The position numbers and the translations under genes are program-made. 21,832 bases of DNA from Byssochlamys sp. IMV 00236 (taxonomy: Eukaryota > Ascomycota > Eurotiomycetes > Eurotiales > Thermoascaceae), in contig MSJH02000286.1 of the NCBI GenBank assembly GCA_001931875.2, forward strand, positions 1 to 21,832, read 5' to 3'. The notes beneath the pieces were generated by a model. The model was not told where the DNA came from. It saw only the letters and a list, made by a program, of their open reading frames with translations, and ran no database searches. Shown here piece after piece: positions 19,383-21,832 of the stretch. Numbering within the stretch: the first letter of the stretch is position 1; each line of letters starts with the position of its first letter.

Positions 19383-20779
19383 ATGATAAATTATAAAGAG
19401 TTTTTGGATATTGCAGTCATTCAAGAGAATAAACCAGTATGTGCTTGAAAATAGAAAAGAGAGAGTGTTTATGTTTATTATACTTTTTTCATAGGTCACG
19501 TATAAGTTACTTGCTAGATCACTAGGAATTCATGTTCAGAATGCCAAACAGTAAGTCCACTAGATCTATTCACAAAACACAGTACCTCTAACTTGATTCA
19601 CAACGAGAGCTTTGCAAGAATATTCAAAATCCAACAATAACCTTCATGTCATATACTGCCTCATGGGTCAATCACTCAATAATGGCATGTGTATTCAATT
19701 AGTAAAAGAGGAGGATCTGGAGGGTAAACATTCAACATTAAACAAAAGTATACAAGGAGAAAACGTAAACTTTTTCTTTTCTTAGAAACCAAGAAGAAGT
19801 TTAAAAAGATCACCAACATGTACATTTATAGTATCTCTTCCTATTCTCTTGACGACCTTTCGATGCTTTATATTGCTAATAAGGACACACCCAAGCTTTC
19901 TCTGGATGATCGTGTCAAGTGTGGTATATTGAAGTATCCCGTCAAATATAATAAGCCGGCTGCCAAAGACTTGCAGCCGCCTCCTCCTCCAGCAAAAACA
20001 AATGTACCACTTAGTAAACAACCAGTGATAGCAACACACAGTGCAACCAAAAGAAAAGGTATCTTTCCTCCAGATTCTTCTGATGCACCTTCTCCACCTT
20101 TGAAAAAAGCAGTAATAGAAAAGACACCGAAAAAGACTACCACAAAAGCAACAAGTAGCAGCAAATCTAAAAAGAATGAGAAACAAGTAAAGACAGCTCC
20201 TCCCAAAAAGACTGGAGGTGATGAAGGTGAGTGATGACTGATATCAAAACACAGGGCACAAGTTTAAATATGAATCAAATTAGCTGATTTAGAAAAACGT
20301 ATGGCAAAGACAAGTCTCAAAGTAGAAGATATATTCTCAGATGATGATCAAGAAGAAGAGCCACAACAAGAAGAGGCACAACAACAACAAGATGAAGAGG
20401 ATGTTGTCATGTTTGAAGCAGATGAGGATAATAAAGAAAAAGTGGAAGAAGAGCATGAAGATGAAGAAACAATACCTGCTGAACCAGGAAAGATCAGAAG
20501 AAAGGTGCTCAAAAAGAAGACGACAACCAATGCTCGTGGCCATCTAGGTATGAAAGACATTTGCCATATACATAAGCAATGATTAATATTTCTTGTGTTA
20601 TAGTGACTGAAGAAGTATGGGAATGGGAAACAGTTGATGTTCCACAGGAAGAAGTAACAAAAAAGAAGACACCAAAGCCAACAAAGTCAGCAAAGTCAGC
20701 ACCTACAACCAATAAACCACCTGCGTCAAAGAAGATGGGCCAATCCAGCCTTCTTAGTTTCTTTGGAAAGAAACCATGA
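19383..20779 (+). CDS. POLD3: DNA polymerase delta subunit Cdc27/POLD3
   Basis: Predicted 368-aa protein from exons 19383-19436, 19495-19550, 19608-19723, 19786-20226, 20284-20547 and 20604-20779. This subunit bridges Pol delta to the small subunit and to PCNA at the replication fork. The N-terminal ~130 residues fit the Cdc27/POLD3 fold: DIAVIQENKPVTYKLLARSL, NAKQALQEYSK, HVIYCLMG and MYIYSIS. The rest is a disordered Lys/Pro- then Glu/Gln-rich region with RRKVLKKK followed by the EEVWEWE segment, as in POLD3 C-terminal halves. The protein ends MGQSSLLSFFGKKP: QSSLLSFF (about 357-364) is a near-perfect PCNA-interacting PIP box (Q..L..FF) at the very C-terminus, the expected place. Two MCB-like boxes lie upstream. 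Poly(A) signal AATAAA is at 20805-20810, inside the 59-bp gap to the convergent HDAC stop. Confidence 0.93.
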
Positions 20780-20785
20780 TTGTGT

Positions 20786-20810
20786 TTTATTTACATAGTT
20801 ACAAAATAAA
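20786..20810. terminator. Interlocking poly(A) signals of POLD3 and the HDAC gene
   Basis: A plus-strand AATAAA at 20805-20810 serves POLD3. A minus-strand AATAAA (plus TTTATT at 20786-20791) fits the HDAC gene. Because each signal lies past the other in its own direction of transcription, the two 3' ends should overlap. Confidence 0.6.
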
Positions 20811-20838
20811 AATTATCCCTACAAATTCTTCTAATTAT

Positions 20839-21832
20839 CTACAGGCATGTCCAGAATTCCTTTTGTATTTCTCTGACTTGCTCAATCGTCTCTATGCATT
20901 CTTTCTTGGGGGCAAGGTTGCTCGTGATGGGTGGAGGTGCATCACCCAATAAGACATTCATACATGCCAAAGCAGACATAGCTGTAGAATTAAGGTTATA
21001 TCCACCTTCAAGAGCAATCGCCATTTTGCCATTATTGACAGATTTTAACATGTGTACCATATGTGCATACCCAACCGGAGTCACTTTACATTGTCCAATG
21101 GGGTCATCTATGGCTGCATCAAAGCCAGCAGAAACTAAACTATGTGCTTAGCAAGACATCATTGTGTATGTGTGAATATACTTCATATATTTACCAACTA
21201 GCAAATCAGGATTAAATTCCATAGAAATGGGTATAACGATTTCCCGAAAAGCATAAAGATAATCTGCATCCGTCATACCGCTACAAGGCCATGGGATGTT
21301 TACAGTTGTGCCCTTGCCCTTGCCATGCCCAGTATAGTCTGCCGCACCTTTTCTGCTGGATGGATAAAATGTTTTATCTTCGTATCTATGTAGGGATATA
21401 TACAGCACATTAGGATCGCTTGAAAATATATTTTGAGTTCCATTGCCAAAGTGCACATCCCTAACAAGATATTAGATCGATGCTTTTTTGTTCTGTATTT
21501 ATGTTACCAATCCACAATGACCGTCTTCTTGACATTCAATTTTTTCATACAATGATGGATAGCAACAGCTACATTGTTAAAAAGACAAAAGCCCATGGGA
21601 GCGTCATGTTCGGCGTGGTGCCCTGGAGGACGTATGATAGCGAATGCATTTCGAATTTCATCTTTCACAAGGGCTTCCAGTAGTTCAATTAAGCTTCCAG
21701 CTGCATATAAAGCAGACTCAAAGGAGCTACTATTAAGATATACAGAATCATAAACGTGTTCGAGTTCGATATACTGTGATCTTTTGTTGAATTCTACAAA
21801 AAAAAAAAAAAAACATGTTGGTACATATAAGT
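20839..21832 (-). CDS. HDA1: Class II histone deacetylase (Hda1/Clr3 type), 5' end missing
   Basis: Three exons are visible, in transcript order 21793-21508, 21460-21195 and 21134-20839. An acceptor preceded by a run of Ts ends an intron that continues out of the window, so the N-terminus is missing. HDACs remove acetyl groups from histone lysines in a zinc-dependent reaction. Class II features are RPPGHHAEHDAPMGFCLFNN, VDWDV, LYISLHRYEDKTFYP, VNIPWPCSGM-DADY, VSAGFDAAIDDPIG and ALEGGYNL. The His pair in PGHHA, zinc ligands Asp and His of DVH, Asp of GFDA and catalytic Tyr of GGY are present. The motif reads DVHFGNGTQ where DVHHGNGTQ is usual. The protein ends IQKEFWTCL soon after the catalytic domain. 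There is no room before POLD3 for the Arb2 domain that follows the catalytic domain in Hda1 and Clr3. Confidence 0.95.

Noticed and set aside
20337..20560. Minus-strand Ser/Cys-rich and Phe-rich frames opposite POLD3
   Set aside because: Antisense of the acidic Glu/Gln-rich exon 5; POLD3 splicing and PIP box support the plus strand.
1..21832. CRISPR arrays, integrases, insertion sequences, LTR pairs
   Set aside because: No regular direct-repeat array, transposase or reverse transcriptase motif, or long terminal repeat pair was seen; the sequence is eukaryotic nuclear DNA.

Overview
This window looks like nuclear DNA from an early-diverging filamentous fungus, most likely Mucoromycota (Mucorales). 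It is AT-rich overall. Its genes are split by many short introns, mostly about 45-70 nt, with GT donors and pyrimidine-rich AG acceptors. The recognisable proteins are fungal or pan-eukaryotic: Tup1, Mak16, Rxt3, a short tropomyosin, a Hal/Npr1-type kinase, a Dsc2/UBAC2-like membrane protein, the Pol delta Cdc27/POLD3 subunit and a class II histone deacetylase. All gene models were spliced by hand from reading frame, splice sites and family knowledge. Exon joins were checked for phase, but no database was searched.

Layout. 1-915: no intact gene; fragments of coding-like sequence and one copy of a short dispersed repeat. 916-2222 (+): EAF-family elongation factor. 2447-4500 (+): TUP1 corepressor. 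4548-4826 (+): unidentified 92-aa ORF, followed by a second copy of the dispersed repeat. 5194-6186 (-): MAK16. 6187-7632: intergenic. 7633-9848 (+; possibly to 9936): RXT3. 9954-10445 (-): tropomyosin. 10446-11860: intergenic. 11861-13560 (-): Hal/Npr1-type kinase. 13561-17488: long AT-rich intergenic stretch. 17489-18857 (+): Dsc2/UBAC2-like rhomboid pseudoprotease with a C-terminal ubiquitin-binding domain. 18858-19382: promoter region with two ACGCGT boxes. 19383-20779 (+): POLD3/Cdc27. 20839-21832 (-): class II HDAC, cut by the window edge at its 5' end.

How the genes relate. Most are housekeeping genes and they do not form a pathway cluster. Three encode parts of the repressive chromatin machinery (Tup1, the Rpd3L subunit Rxt3 and an Hda1-type HDAC) and one a Pol II elongation factor, but they are interleaved with unrelated genes. 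Three gene pairs converge tail to tail with little space: RXT3/tropomyosin, POLD3/HDAC, and TUP1 (plus the small ORF)/MAK16.

I see no mobile system, defence island or biosynthetic cluster, and nothing that I would call a new multi-gene system. The most interesting points are a tropomyosin of only 123 residues (the length expected for three actin periods), a His-to-Phe change in the HDAC zinc-site motif, MCB-like boxes just upstream of a replication gene, and a few unexplained small ORFs and structured stretches.
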